A stretch of 64,000 bases of DNA, taken from Klebsiella oxytoca NBRC 105695 (GTDB lineage: Bacteria; Pseudomonadota; Gammaproteobacteria; Enterobacterales; Enterobacteriaceae). The position numbers and the translations under genes are program-made. The stretch lies in NCBI RefSeq assembly GCF_001598695.1, contig NZ_BCZK01000009.1, positions 1 through 64,000 on the forward strand. Reading direction: 5' to 3'. The notes below the pieces were generated by a model. That model saw only the letters and a list, made by a program, of their open reading frames with translations, was not told where the DNA came from and ran no database searches. Below, piece by piece: positions 56,203 through 64,000 of this stretch (its first letter is position 1; every line of letters begins with the position of its first letter).

Positions 56203-56568
56203 ATGCAATTCATAGCACTGCCGTGGGCAACTTTGCAGGCTATCTACAGAGCAAAAAATGGTGAGGTTGTTGAAGGGAAATATGTCCGTGTGGCAGGGAA
56301 CTTCATTAACCTTTGGGACCCCTCTAATGAAAGTGCCGATCGCGTCAATATTACGCCGGTCTTTCAGATGGTTTTTCGCAATCTTGATGATGGTGTTCTT
56401 TATTTTTCCGGGCGTGTGATGTTTTTTGATAAAGCAAAATCAGAGCACGATGCCTATTTCCGTCATCCGTTTGATGATGTCGATTCAAGCGTGATGACAC
56501 AAGCCTATGCGGTAACCAATACGCAATATCTGGCTGGAACATTCTATTCTGGAGTTGTGCCAAATTAA
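56203..56568 (+). CDS. Hypothetical 121-residue protein closing the lysis module
   Basis: The ATG has AAGGATGAAAAT upstream, a good ribosome binding site. The product looks beta-rich (YVRVAGNFINLWDPSNESAD; GVLYFSGRVMFFDKAKSEHD) without signal peptide, membrane helix or Cys. I know no family. It lies 232 bp after the endolysin gene, in equally AT-rich DNA, and is followed by a strong terminator. It may be cargo released by the holin/endolysin pair, an immunity-type protein, or an unrelated moron gene. Confidence 0.65.
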   Translation: MQFIALPWATLQAIYRAKNGEVVEGKYVRVAGNFINLWDPSNESADRVNITPVFQMVFRNLDDGVLYFSGRVMFFDKAKSEHDAYFRHPFDDVDSSVMTQAYAVTNTQYLAGTFYSGVVPN

Positions 56569-56577
56569 TGACCCTAC

Positions 56578-56616
56578 GCCCGGCTAAATCGGCATAGCCC
56601 TTAGCCGGGCATTTTT
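56578..56616 (+). terminator. Intrinsic terminator at the end of the lysis module
   Basis: GCCCGGCTAA (56578-56587) pairs exactly with TTAGCCGGGC (56601-56610) and is followed by ATTTTTATT. It marks the end of the module transcript. Confidence 0.88.
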
Positions 56617-56895
56617 ATTGAATGACAGGAAGAGAAAACAGCTCCGCTGTAGAAGATATGTTTGCAGAATAAAGAATGATATCTTTACGTGCAACGACCC
56701 AATCGTATCATGACGATGTGTCACACCCACACTGAGAGATTAATGCGTTCATGCAGACAAACTGCTATCGCGAAAAAATTGCTAAAAAATGTTAACACAA
56801 CGCATAAATACGTACTTCGCCTCTCGACGCGGCGCGCTGAGCTGCCTATTATTCTTGAGCTTGTTCATTTTAAGATGTATCTGAGGGGAGAGAAG

Positions 56896-57168
56896 ATGCG
56901 AGCTGCGTTTTTAGTGGGATGTGCTGCGCTGTTACTGTCGGCGTGTAGTAGCAATGATGAACCTGTTCAGCAGGCAACGGCGGCGCACGTGTCGCCAGGG
57001 ATGCGTGCCGCGATGAGCAGCAGCGGGCAGGCGAACTGCGCCATGGTCGGCGGCTCGTTATCCGTAGCCCGCCAGCTTGATGGCTCCGCTATCGGCATGT
57101 GCGCCTTACCGAACGGCAAGCGATGCAGCGAGCAGGCGCTGGCAGGCGGAAGCTGCGGTAACTATTAA
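56896..57168 (+). CDS. ydbJ: YdbJ, DUF333 lipoprotein
   Basis: A 90-residue lipoprotein: signal MRAAFLVGCAALLLSACSS with acylated Cys17-18 region (lipobox LSAC), then a DUF333 domain (ANCAMVGGSLSVARQLDGSA; MCALPNGKRCSEQALAGGSC). It matches E. coli YdbJ closely and lies next to hslJ as in E. coli. Start ATG 56896 follows GGGGAGAGAAG; the longer frame is spurious. The stop overlaps the convergent hslJ stop. Function unknown. Confidence 0.93.
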   Translation: MRAAFLVGCAALLLSACSSNDEPVQQATAAHVSPGMRAAMSSSGQANCAMVGGSLSVARQLDGSAIGMCALPNGKRCSEQALAGGSCGNY

Positions 57169-57605
57169 TTCATCAGGTCGGCGAGCTTATACACCAGCGT
57201 CTGGTCGGCGGTTGCCAGCGTCAGCTGCGTTTCCGTCAGGTCGACCTGCGCACCGTCGCGCAGCATTTTGCTCAGCGTGGCGTCCAGCGCGCTCAGCTGC
57301 GAGTCCGTGCAGAGCATGCGGGTCATCGCCAGCTCTTCAACCTTCAGCTCGCCGTCAGAGACTTTACCCGTGCCGCTAAAGCGGTTGCACATATTGCCTG
57401 AAACGTACATATTGCCTGTTATTGGCATCTTTTCGCCAAAGCTCAGCTCCAGCGGCTTATCGGCGGCTTTCAGCGGTTGACCGTTGACGCTGGTCAGCAC
57501 AAAACGGTGGTGCTGAAGCTGTTCCGCTCTGGTCGACACTTTGCTGTTATAAACGCAGCCCGATAGCAACATTCCCGCCGCCAGCAGCGCAGCAATCTTG
57601 TTCAT
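57165..57605 (-). CDS. hslJ: HslJ, heat-shock META-domain lipoprotein
   Basis: A 146-residue outer-membrane-associated protein with a lipoprotein signal (LLSGC) and a META domain (NGQPLKAADKPLELSFGEKM; MCNRFSGTGKVSDGELKVEE). In E. coli it is heat-induced and contributes to novobiocin resistance. Start ATG 57605. It shares four bases with the end of ydbJ in convergent orientation. Sits between ydbJ and ldhA as in E. coli. Confidence 0.95.
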   Translation of the reverse strand: MNKIAALLAAGMLLSGCVYNSKVSTRAEQLQHHRFVLTSVNGQPLKAADKPLELSFGEKMPITGNMYVSGNMCNRFSGTGKVSDGELKVEELAMTRMLCTDSQLSALDATLSKMLRDGAQVDLTETQLTLATADQTLVYKLADLMN

Positions 57606-57730
57606 TTAATCTCCATAAATATTTATCACATCAATAAATGAAGGGGATTGTAACTTTATCGCAGGGGATTTCTGTGGGGATTATCTGAATGTGCCCCCCG
57701 CGGAAGGGGAGCACAAAAGGGCAAGGAAAA

Positions 57731-58720
57731 TCAGACCAGTGCGTTAGGGCAGGTTTCGCCAGCATCCACCTGACGCAGGTTGTCGAGGGTGGTCTGCGAG
57801 ATACTGATCAACGCCTCTGCGGTCAAAAACGCCTGGTGACCGGTAAACAGAACGTTGTGGCAGGCGGAAAGACGGCGGAAGACATCGTCCTGAATAACGT
57901 CGTTAGACTTATCTTCAAAGAACAGATCGCGTTCGTTCTCATACACGTCCATCCCCAGCGCGCCAATTTTCTGGTGCTTCAGGGCATCGATCGCTGCCTG
58001 CGAATCGATAAGCGCGCCGCGACTGGTGTTGATGATCATCACCCCATCTTTCATCCGATCGAACGCGGCATGGTTCAGCAAATGATAGTTCTCATCGGTC
58101 AGCGGGCAGTGCAGGGAGATAACATCGGACTCCCGGTATAGCGTTTCCAGATCGACATACTCCACGCCCATATCCAGCGCGGCGGCGCTTGGATAGGGAT
58201 CAAACGCCAGCAGGCGCATACCGAAACCTTTAAGGATGCGCAGCGCGGCAACGCCAATCTTACCGGTGCCGATAACGCCGGCGGTTTTACCGTGCATAGT
58301 GAAGCCGGTCAGCCCCTCAAGGGAGAAGTTAGCATCGCGAGTGCGCTGATAGGCGCGATGAATGCGGCGGTTCAGCGACATCATCATGCCGATTGCGTGC
58401 TCAGCGACCGCTTCCGGCGAGTAGGCCGGGACGCGTACTACCCGCAGGCCCAGCTCTTTCGCGGCGTCGAGGTCAACGTTGTTGAACCCGGCGCAGCGCA
58501 GCGCGATGTACTTCACGCCGTGGGCTTTCAGTTCTTCAAGTACCGGGCGGCTACCGTCATCGTTAACGAAAATGCATACCGCTTCACAGCCGTTGGCGGT
58601 TTTGGCGGTCTTTTCGGTGAGCAGGAAGTCAAAAAATTCCAGTTCAAAGCCGTATGCATCATTGACATGCTGCAGATACTTCTTGTCGTACTGTTTCGTA
58701 CTGTACACAGCGATTTTCAT
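57731..58720 (-). CDS. ldhA: D-lactate dehydrogenase (fermentative)
   Basis: The 329-residue cytoplasmic enzyme reduces pyruvate to D-lactate with NADH during fermentation and has exactly the E. coli length when started at ATG 58720. The NAD motif is GVIGTGKIGVAALRILKGFG; the catalytic Arg, Glu and His are in NTSRGALID, VYENERDLF and TGHQAFLT. A second, in-frame ATG further upstream (58750) lacks a ribosome binding site. A GC-rich hairpin near 57691-57714 follows the gene. Confidence 0.97.
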   Translation of the reverse strand: MKIAVYSTKQYDKKYLQHVNDAYGFELEFFDFLLTEKTAKTANGCEAVCIFVNDDGSRPVLEELKAHGVKYIALRCAGFNNVDLDAAKELGLRVVRVPAYSPEAVAEHAIGMMMSLNRRIHRAYQRTRDANFSLEGLTGFTMHGKTAGVIGTGKIGVAALRILKGFGMRLLAFDPYPSAAALDMGVEYVDLETLYRESDVISLHCPLTDENYHLLNHAAFDRMKDGVMIINTSRGALIDSQAAIDALKHQKIGALGMDVYENERDLFFEDKSNDVIQDDVFRRLSACHNVLFTGHQAFLTAEALISISQTTLDNLRQVDAGETCPNALV

Positions 58721-58866
58721 AAGACTTTTCTCCAGTGATAATACCGTCACGGTAGCATAATTAAAATAATCTTACAATTATTAAAAAATAGTTTAATTAC
58801 CAGGCTATAGTAATAATTCTAGAGCATATCGCTGAGTTAAGAAATCTCTTTAAAAGACAATACGTT

Positions 58867-59367
58867 TCACCAAAAATTGAGGCTTAAAGCGCCTGGTGCC
58901 AGCAGGATTAACGGCCACAGCAAGCCGGAACTGACGTTGGCCAGCTGGAAACGGCGGAAGGACGTCCCGCTGGCGCCGGTTACCAGCGGCACGGTGGCGC
59001 GCAGGGGGGAAAGAAAGCGGCCAAAAAAAACCGCCCATGCGCCGTGGCGGCGCAGGAACAGCTGGCCGCGCGCGAGACGCTCGGCGTTAAGCCAGCGAAT
59101 ACGATACAGATGATGCTGGTAATGACGGCCGGTTAGCCATGACAGCCAGAATCCGCCGATTGCGCCGAAACTGGCGCTCATCCACATTAACAAGAAATGC
59201 CCGGCGCTGGCCGAAGCCAGAGTGCCGAACAGCAGCAGACCGGAAGTTCCCGGGATCAGCAGCGAGATAACGGCGCAGGATTTGGTGAACGTCAGCAGGA
59301 AAACCATCAGTAATACCAATGAATAGTGGCCCTGAGCGTACGCCATCAGCGAGATAATTAAGTCCAC
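58867..59367 (-). CDS. DedA family membrane protein
   Basis: A 166-residue inner membrane protein of the DedA/SNARE-associated family, in the size class of small DedA proteins. Family marks are the re-entrant segment LTFTKSCAVISLLIPGTSGL and the Arg/Gly motif FFGRFLSPLRATVPLVTGAS. DedA proteins move phospholipid or undecaprenyl-phosphate and affect membrane potential. The Pro and Arg residues required for function in E. coli homologues are present (GRFLSPLR). It is divergent from ydbH, with 195 bp between. Confidence 0.87.
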   Translation of the reverse strand: MDLIISLMAYAQGHYSLVLLMVFLLTFTKSCAVISLLIPGTSGLLLFGTLASASAGHFLLMWMSASFGAIGGFWLSWLTGRHYQHHLYRIRWLNAERLARGQLFLRRHGAWAVFFGRFLSPLRATVPLVTGASGTSFRRFQLANVSSGLLWPLILLAPGALSLNFW

Positions 59368-59562
59368 AGCAGCATCCGTTTACGTTCCCGGTGGGTGACT
59401 AGTGTCGCAGGAGAAAACTAAACCCCGGCTAAATGGCCTGCTGGTGAATCACAGGGCGGCGACTACGCTTAAACGGGATGGGAACTTTAACTCGCAGGTC
59501 GAACGTGCCACAATGACGGCCTCTCGGCTTTTACTTATTTCGAATCAGGATATTAGCTGCCC

Positions 59563-62202
59563 ATGAAGGGTAAATATAAAGCCGCCATCGCGCTATTATT
59601 AGCACTCGTGCTGCTACCGCTGGCTTTGCTGTTGACGCTCACCCACTGGGTGCCCACGCTGGCTGGCATCTGGCTACCTGCGGGCACCCGAATCTCTCTC
59701 AGCGAGAGCCCGCGCCTGACGCGCTCTTCCCTGCGTATTCCGGATTTACGCTACCTGGTAGGCGACTGCGAAATCGCGCGTGTCGCTAACGCCGAGCTCT
59801 CCCGCCCCAGCCGCTGGCGTTTACATATCACTGAGCTGGATATTAACAGCGCCTGCCTGAATAAATTACCGCACAGCGAAGCCGCGCCGGGGGCGCCGAA
59901 AACCCTTGCCGAGTGGCAATCAATGCTGCCATACAGCTGGCTGACGATTGAAAATCTGCGTCTGTCGCCGTGGGAGAAATGGCAAGGGCGTCTGGTGATG
60001 TCGTTGACCCCGCAGCAGCAGGATATCGGTTATGCCGGAGAAGAGGTCTCTCTCCAGGCGCGCCTGCGCGGCCAGGCGCTGACGGTCAGCGACTTTTCCG
60101 CGCGTCTGGTAGAAGGCCAGGCGCCAGTGAAGCTGGTGGGCGAGTTTCAGATGCCGCTGGTGCCGGACGGTTTGCCGGTTGATGGTCATCTGTTTAGCAC
60201 TTTTGAATTTCCTCAGACACCCGGCCTTGTCGACGCCGAACTGGAGTGGCATGAGAATCGCGGGCAGCTGTTGGTCACGCCGCGTGGTGAAGTGGAGCCG
60301 ATTCTCGATCTGCCGTGGGAAATCACCCCGGATCGTATCGCTATCAGCGATGGCCGCTGGCACACCGAGTATGCGGGCAATGCGTTAAGCGGTCGCGTTG
60401 CGCTTTCGGTGGGTAACTGGCAACAGGGCACCGAACAGATGCAGGTCAGCGGGCGGTTGAACGTGCTTACCCAGGGTCAGGCCGGTAAGGGTAATGCCGT
60501 GCTCAATATTGGCCCCGGTAAGCTGAGTATGGACAGCAGCGACATGCCGCTACAGCTGACCGGCGAGGCCAAACTTGGCGATCTGATTTTTTACGCCAGA
60601 CTGCCCGCACAGCTGAGCGGTCCGCTTATCGCGCCGGTACTCAACTTCCACCCCGGGGCGCTGCTGCGTTCGCGCGGGCGGGTCATCGACTCACTGAACA
60701 TCGATGAAATTCGCTGGCCGCTGGCGGGCGTCACCGTGACGCAGCAGGGCGTGGATGGCCGCCTGCAGGCCATTCTCCGCGCCCATGAGCAGGAGATGGG
60801 GGATTTTACCCTGCATCTCGACGGCCAGGCCGACAATTTTATGCCCGACCGCGGCCGCTGGCAGTGGCGCTACTGGGGCGATGGCCATTTTACCCCGATG
60901 CAGGCACGCTGGGACGTTAAAGGCGCGGGTGAATGGGTTGATAGCGCCATCGTGCTCAATAGCCTGTCGACCGGTTTCGATAAGCTGCAGTATGGTTCCA
61001 TGCTGGTGAGCACGCCGCGCCTTACCCTGGATAAACCGATTCACTGGCTGCGCGATGAGCAGCATCCGCGACTGACCGGCGCGCTGTCGCTGGATGCCGG
61101 AAAAACCACCTTCAGCGGCGGCAGCGAACTGCCGCCGTCAACGCTGAAATTTAACGTTGAGGGTCGCGATCCAACCTGGTTCCAGTTCAATGGTTCCCTG
61201 CATGCGCAAAAAATTGGCCCCGTCCGCGTCACCGGACGCTGGGACGGCGAGCGCCTGCGCGGGCAGGCGTGGTGGCCGAAACAGTCATTAACCGTTTTCC
61301 AGCCGCTGGTGCCGCCGGAATGGAAGATGAACCTGCGCGAAGGTTCACTGTACGCCCAGGTCGCGTTCTCTGCCGCCGCCGATCAGGGCTTTGAGGCGGG
61401 GGGGCACGGGGTGCTCAAAGGCGGCAGCGCCTGGATGCCGGATAACCAGATCAACGGCGTCGATTTCGTGCTGCCGTTCCGCTTTAGCGAAGGCACCTGG
61501 CAGCTTGGCACCCGCCATCCGGTTTCGCTGCGCATTGGCGAAGTCGTCAACCAGTTTACGGCGCGCAATCTGACGGCAGATCTTCAGGGAGCCTGGCCCT
61601 GGAGCGAAGACGCTCCTTTACAGTTGAGCAACGTCAGCGTCGATATTCTCGGCGGCAAGCTGACCATGCAACAGCTGCGGATGCCGCAGCACGATCCGGC
61701 GCTGCTGCGCCTGCAGAACATCTCCAGCAGCGAATTAATTAGCGCCATTAAAGTGAAGCAGTTCGCCGTTTCCGGCCCGTTCAACGGCGCGCTGCCGCTG
61801 TGGCTGGATAACGATAAATGGATCATTAAGGACGGCTGGTTCAGCAATCCGGGGCCGATGACGATGCGCCTGGATAAAGACACCGCTGACGCGCTGGTGG
61901 CCGACAACGTCTCCGCCGGGGCGGCCATTAACTGGCTGCGCTATATGGAAGTGGCCACCTCGTGGACGCGGATCAATCTCGATAACCTCGGCGTACTGAC
62001 GCTGAAGGCGACCATCAGCGGCACCAGTCGGGTAGAGGGCAAAAGCAACACGGTGCACTTAAACTACTCCCATGAAGAGAATATTTTTGACCTGTGGCGC
62101 AGCTTGCGTTTCGGCGACAATCTGCAGGCGTGGCTGGAGCAGAACGCCAGACTGCCCGCCCAGCGCTGCCAGGACAGTCATACCTGTAAGGAACAACAAT
62201 AA
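59563..62202 (+). CDS. ydbH: YdbH, AsmA-like phospholipid transport protein
   Basis: An 879-residue protein with an N-terminal membrane anchor (AIALLLALVLLPLALLLTLT, about 8-27) and a very long beta-rich periplasmic domain. It matches E. coli YdbH, one of three AsmA-like proteins (with TamB and YhdP) that move phospholipids to the outer membrane through a hydrophobic groove. Its stop overlaps the ynbE start (TAATG). The following two genes encode its known partner and modulator. Start ATG 59563 lies in the normal position. Confidence 0.95.
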   Translation: MKGKYKAAIALLLALVLLPLALLLTLTHWVPTLAGIWLPAGTRISLSESPRLTRSSLRIPDLRYLVGDCEIARVANAELSRPSRWRLHITELDINSACLNKLPHSEAAPGAPKTLAEWQSMLPYSWLTIENLRLSPWEKWQGRLVMSLTPQQQDIGYAGEEVSLQARLRGQALTVSDFSARLVEGQAPVKLVGEFQMPLVPDGLPVDGHLFSTFEFPQTPGLVDAELEWHENRGQLLVTPRGEVEPILDLPWEITPDRIAISDGRWHTEYAGNALSGRVALSVGNWQQGTEQMQVSGRLNVLTQGQAGKGNAVLNIGPGKLSMDSSDMPLQLTGEAKLGDLIFYARLPAQLSGPLIAPVLNFHPGALLRSRGRVIDSLNIDEIRWPLAGVTVTQQGVDGRLQAILRAHEQEMGDFTLHLDGQADNFMPDRGRWQWRYWGDGHFTPMQARWDVKGAGEWVDSAIVLNSLSTGFDKLQYGSMLVSTPRLTLDKPIHWLRDEQHPRLTGALSLDAGKTTFSGGSELPPSTLKFNVEGRDPTWFQFNGSLHAQKIGPVRVTGRWDGERLRGQAWWPKQSLTVFQPLVPPEWKMNLREGSLYAQVAFSAAADQGFEAGGHGVLKGGSAWMPDNQINGVDFVLPFRFSEGTWQLGTRHPVSLRIGEVVNQFTARNLTADLQGAWPWSEDAPLQLSNVSVDILGGKLTMQQLRMPQHDPALLRLQNISSSELISAIKVKQFAVSGPFNGALPLWLDNDKWIIKDGWFSNPGPMTMRLDKDTADALVADNVSAGAAINWLRYMEVATSWTRINLDNLGVLTLKATISGTSRVEGKSNTVHLNYSHEENIFDLWRSLRFGDNLQAWLEQNARLPAQRCQDSHTCKEQQ

Positions 62203-62387
62203 TGATCAAACTATTCACCGCTTTTCTGGCAACCATGCTGCTGGCGGGCTGTACGCCGCGTATTGAAATTGCGGCGTCGAAAGAGCCGATCACCATCAAT
62301 ATGAACGTCAAAATTGAACATGAGATTCATATCAAAGTGGATAAAGACGTTGAGAATCTGCTGAAAACCCGTAGCGATCTGTTCTGA
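62202..62387 (+). CDS. ynbE: YnbE, outer-membrane lipoprotein partner of YdbH
   Basis: A 61-residue lipoprotein with lipobox LAGC (Cys17) and a short beta-strand-forming mature region (KEPITINMNVKIEHEIHIKV). In E. coli YnbE stacks onto the C-terminus of YdbH to complete the intermembrane bridge. Overlap of the start codon with the ydbH stop supports coupled translation. Confidence 0.95.
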   Translation: MIKLFTAFLATMLLAGCTPRIEIAASKEPITINMNVKIEHEIHIKVDKDVENLLKTRSDLF

Positions 62388-62391
62388 GGCG

Positions 62392-62718
62392 ATGATGAGA
62401 AAACGATGGTTAATCGCGACGCTGGCGCTGGCGTTGTTGAGCACTCAGGCGCTGGCGTTAACCCTAAGCGAAGCGCGGCAGCAGGGGCGAGTCGGCGAAA
62501 CGCTGAACGGCTATCTTCAACCGCTGCGCCAGGATAAAGAAACCCTGGCGCTGGTTAAACAGATCAACGCCGCCCGCAGCGACAGCTATCAGCAACTGGC
62601 GGACGACAACAACCTGCCGGTGGATCAGGTGGCGAAAATGGCCGGGCAGAAGCTCGTCGCCAGGGCGCAGCCTGGCGAGTATGTGCAGGGCCTTAACGGC
62701 AAATGGCTGAAAAAATAG
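62392..62718 (+). CDS. ydbL: YdbL, periplasmic DUF1318 protein
   Basis: A 108-residue protein with a signal peptide (ALA-LTLSEARQQG) and a DUF1318 domain ending in VQGLNGKWLKK. In E. coli YdbL acts as a chaperone-like modulator of the YdbH-YnbE bridge. GAGG precedes two adjacent ATGs (62392, 62395); the second has better spacing. The stop abuts the convergent feaR stop with no gap. Confidence 0.94.
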   Translation: MMRKRWLIATLALALLSTQALALTLSEARQQGRVGETLNGYLQPLRQDKETLALVKQINAARSDSYQQLADDNNLPVDQVAKMAGQKLVARAQPGEYVQGLNGKWLKK

Positions 62719-63627
62719 CTATCGGCAGCGCTTGCGATACTCCCCCGGCGAGACGCCGAAGCGCTGCTTAAAGGCGGTGGAGAAATGGCTATGATCGCTG
62801 AAACCCCAGCTGTAGCCGATCCCCGCCAGCTTTTCATCATCATGGGCGCTTTCCAGCGCGCGGGCGCAGAGATCGAGCCGACGATTCTTGATATATTGCG
62901 CCACCACCAGCCCCTTTTCCGCAAACAGGCGGTAAAGACTGCGCACCGACATACCGGTTTCGCTGGCCAGCCACTCCGGGCGCAGATGTTCCGCCTGAAT
63001 CGACTCATCGATTAACGCCATGATTTTCTGAAACTGTTTATCGCGCCGGGTGGGCTGGGCCTCCTGATGGTGCAGCATGGGGCGCAGCAGGCAAACAATC
63101 GCCTCCAGCGCCGCTTTGCTTTCGCTGGCCGATAGCTCGGGGCTGTTCATGCTCTCATGCAGCAGTCGCTGACTGAGCTGGACCATCGGCAGGGTTTTTG
63201 CCAGCCGGGTGGCAATGCTGATTTCACTGCCGCGCAGTTGCTGTTCCAGCAGCGACCTTGGCAGCAGCAGCGAAGCCTGACGCGAGGTTTGCTGCCAGAT
63301 TATTGAACAGGGGCGAGAAGCATCAATCAGGGTGATATCGCCGCTCTCCAGCATCGCCTGGCGACCGTCCTGCTCGATTGTCGCCTGACCTGAGAGCTGG
63401 AAGACGGTATAAAACCAGGCGTCGTTATCGCGCTGGATCTCCTGCCGGGTACGGTAGAGGTTGATGCCGCGAGCGGTTACCGTGCTGACTTTCAGGTCGC
63501 CCGCATAGCTGGCGTCTATCTCACCGTGAAAATTATCATCCAGCGGGCGAGCGGCGAACTGGCCGCACACCTGATTGATTTTGGCTAACCAATGCTGGTA
63601 ATCCTGTCCACGATTTGCCGTACTCAT
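62719..63627 (-). CDS. feaR: FeaR, AraC-family activator of phenylethylamine catabolism
   Basis: A 302-residue AraC/XylS regulator with an N-terminal sensing domain and two C-terminal helix-turn-helix motifs (LRPEWLASETGMSVRSLYRL; AGIGYSWGFSDHSHFSTAFK). It activates tynA and feaB for conversion of phenylethylamine and tyramine to phenylacetates. ATG 63627 has AAGGGA 7 nt upstream and gives the E. coli length; the longer frame is an artefact. Divergent from feaB with 235 bp between, as in E. coli. Confidence 0.95.
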   Translation of the reverse strand: MSTANRGQDYQHWLAKINQVCGQFAARPLDDNFHGEIDASYAGDLKVSTVTARGINLYRTRQEIQRDNDAWFYTVFQLSGQATIEQDGRQAMLESGDITLIDASRPCSIIWQQTSRQASLLLPRSLLEQQLRGSEISIATRLAKTLPMVQLSQRLLHESMNSPELSASESKAALEAIVCLLRPMLHHQEAQPTRRDKQFQKIMALIDESIQAEHLRPEWLASETGMSVRSLYRLFAEKGLVVAQYIKNRRLDLCARALESAHDDEKLAGIGYSWGFSDHSHFSTAFKQRFGVSPGEYRKRCR

Positions 63628-63765
63628 CGCGCATCCCTTGTAATGGTAATGTTTATGCATTGTTGCATTTATGATGCCGGAGACAAGGGTAAAAGGCGGA
63701 GTATATGAAAGAACTATTACCTGCTGCACATTTTCTGTCCGCGGAATCCCCTTAATTGCGGCGCC

Positions 63766-63802
63766 TGTCACAGCGGCAAAAGCGAATGTCACAGAGAAAA
63801 AA
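63766..63802. promoter_or_regulatory. Direct repeat, probable FeaR binding site
   Basis: TGTCACAGCGGCAAAA at 63766 and TGTCACAGAGAAAAAA at 63787 are two related copies repeated at 21 bp, two helical turns, on the feaB side of the intergenic region and about 60-97 bp before the feaB ATG. AraC-family activators bind such same-face direct repeats. Confidence 0.6.
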
Positions 63803-63862
63803 GCGTGAATCGCGCCCCCGGCATAGACTGAAACCACTATCCGCGAACAATAAGGAAGGGGT

Positions 63863-64000
63863 ATGTCCACATCAGAGGTCGCGCTACTCGCCAGCGTACA
63901 GCAGTTTTTAGACAGGCAGCATGGTTTATATCTCGACGGCGCACAACAGGCGGCAGAGAGTGAAAAGCGCTTAACCGTCTGGAACCCGGCAACCGGCCAG
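63863..64000 (+). CDS. feaB: Phenylacetaldehyde dehydrogenase, partial (5' end)
   Basis: The first 46 codons of a gene that continues past the window: [20 protein letters not shown] and then [10 protein letters not shown], the usual start of aldehyde dehydrogenases. AAGGAAGGGGT precedes the ATG. Position opposite feaR identifies it as feaB, which oxidises phenylacetaldehyde to phenylacetate with NAD+. The catalytic part lies outside the window. Confidence 0.9.
   Translation, partial: MSTSEVALLASVQQFLDRQHGLYLDGAQQAAESEKRLTVWNPATGQ

Overview
The window is chromosomal DNA from an enterobacterium of the Klebsiella/Raoultella type. The right third follows the Escherichia coli core order almost gene for gene: zntB, fnrS, dbpA, ttcA, uspF, the ompN-type porin, micC, ydbK/nifJ, ydbJ, hslJ, ldhA, ydbH, ynbE, ydbL, feaR, feaB. 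It is interrupted by accessory DNA typical of Klebsiella-like genomes: a type VI secretion (T6SS) locus, a xyloside operon and a chaperone-usher fimbrial operon. Species cannot be fixed from the sequence alone.

Layout. 1-4600: the distal end of a T6SS cluster (tssM end, a PAAR gene with an in-frame stop, tssF, tssG, tssJ, tssE). 4700-7930: beta-xylosidase and xyloside symporter. 7930-9380: decayed DNA holding the tail of a LamB-type porin. 9385-16235: a tightly packed minus-strand operon (SnoaL-like, SDR, FAD oxidoreductase, DUF1365, cyclopropane-synthase-like methyltransferase, DUF3833 lipoprotein, DUF523-DUF1722) behind a MerR/MlrA-type regulator; it resembles light or singlet-oxygen lipid-protection operons. 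16300-25350: ordinary accessory genes (MFS, alpha/beta hydrolase, GNAT, nitronate monooxygenase, NmrA-like reductase) with three LysR regulators and one SDR remnant. 26000-30080: small proteins, yagU, an orphan EIIB, and SOS-controlled umuDC. 30240-40090: a Gfo/Idh/MocA dehydrogenase with its DeoR-type regulator, two IprA-like regulators, then a fimbrial operon ending in a LuxR-type regulator. 40140-44250: zntB, fnrS, dbpA, ttcA. 44320-46630: prophage debris beside ttcA (broken integrase) with an intact omptin protease and a Bor lipoprotein. 46790-52690: uspF, KTSC protein, porin, micC, nifJ. 53090-56620: a compact phage-derived lysis module. 56890-64000: ydbJ to feaB.

The most interesting element is at 53090-56620. 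A CI/LexA-like S24 repressor is flanked by four copies of a TACC-N4-GGTA operator, two before the repressor and two before a downstream gene set made of an unknown basic protein, two holins and a GH108 endolysin. No phage replication, packaging or structural gene is present. It looks like a self-contained, DNA-damage-inducible lysis or release cassette, comparable in parts to holin/endolysin (type 10) secretion cassettes, but no cargo is evident unless it is the unknown 121-residue protein that closes the module. Other points of note are a MerR-type palindrome over the promoter of the lipid operon, a possible Cys/His-rich leader peptide before the zinc transporter zntB, and the small RNA genes fnrS and micC recognised directly from sequence.
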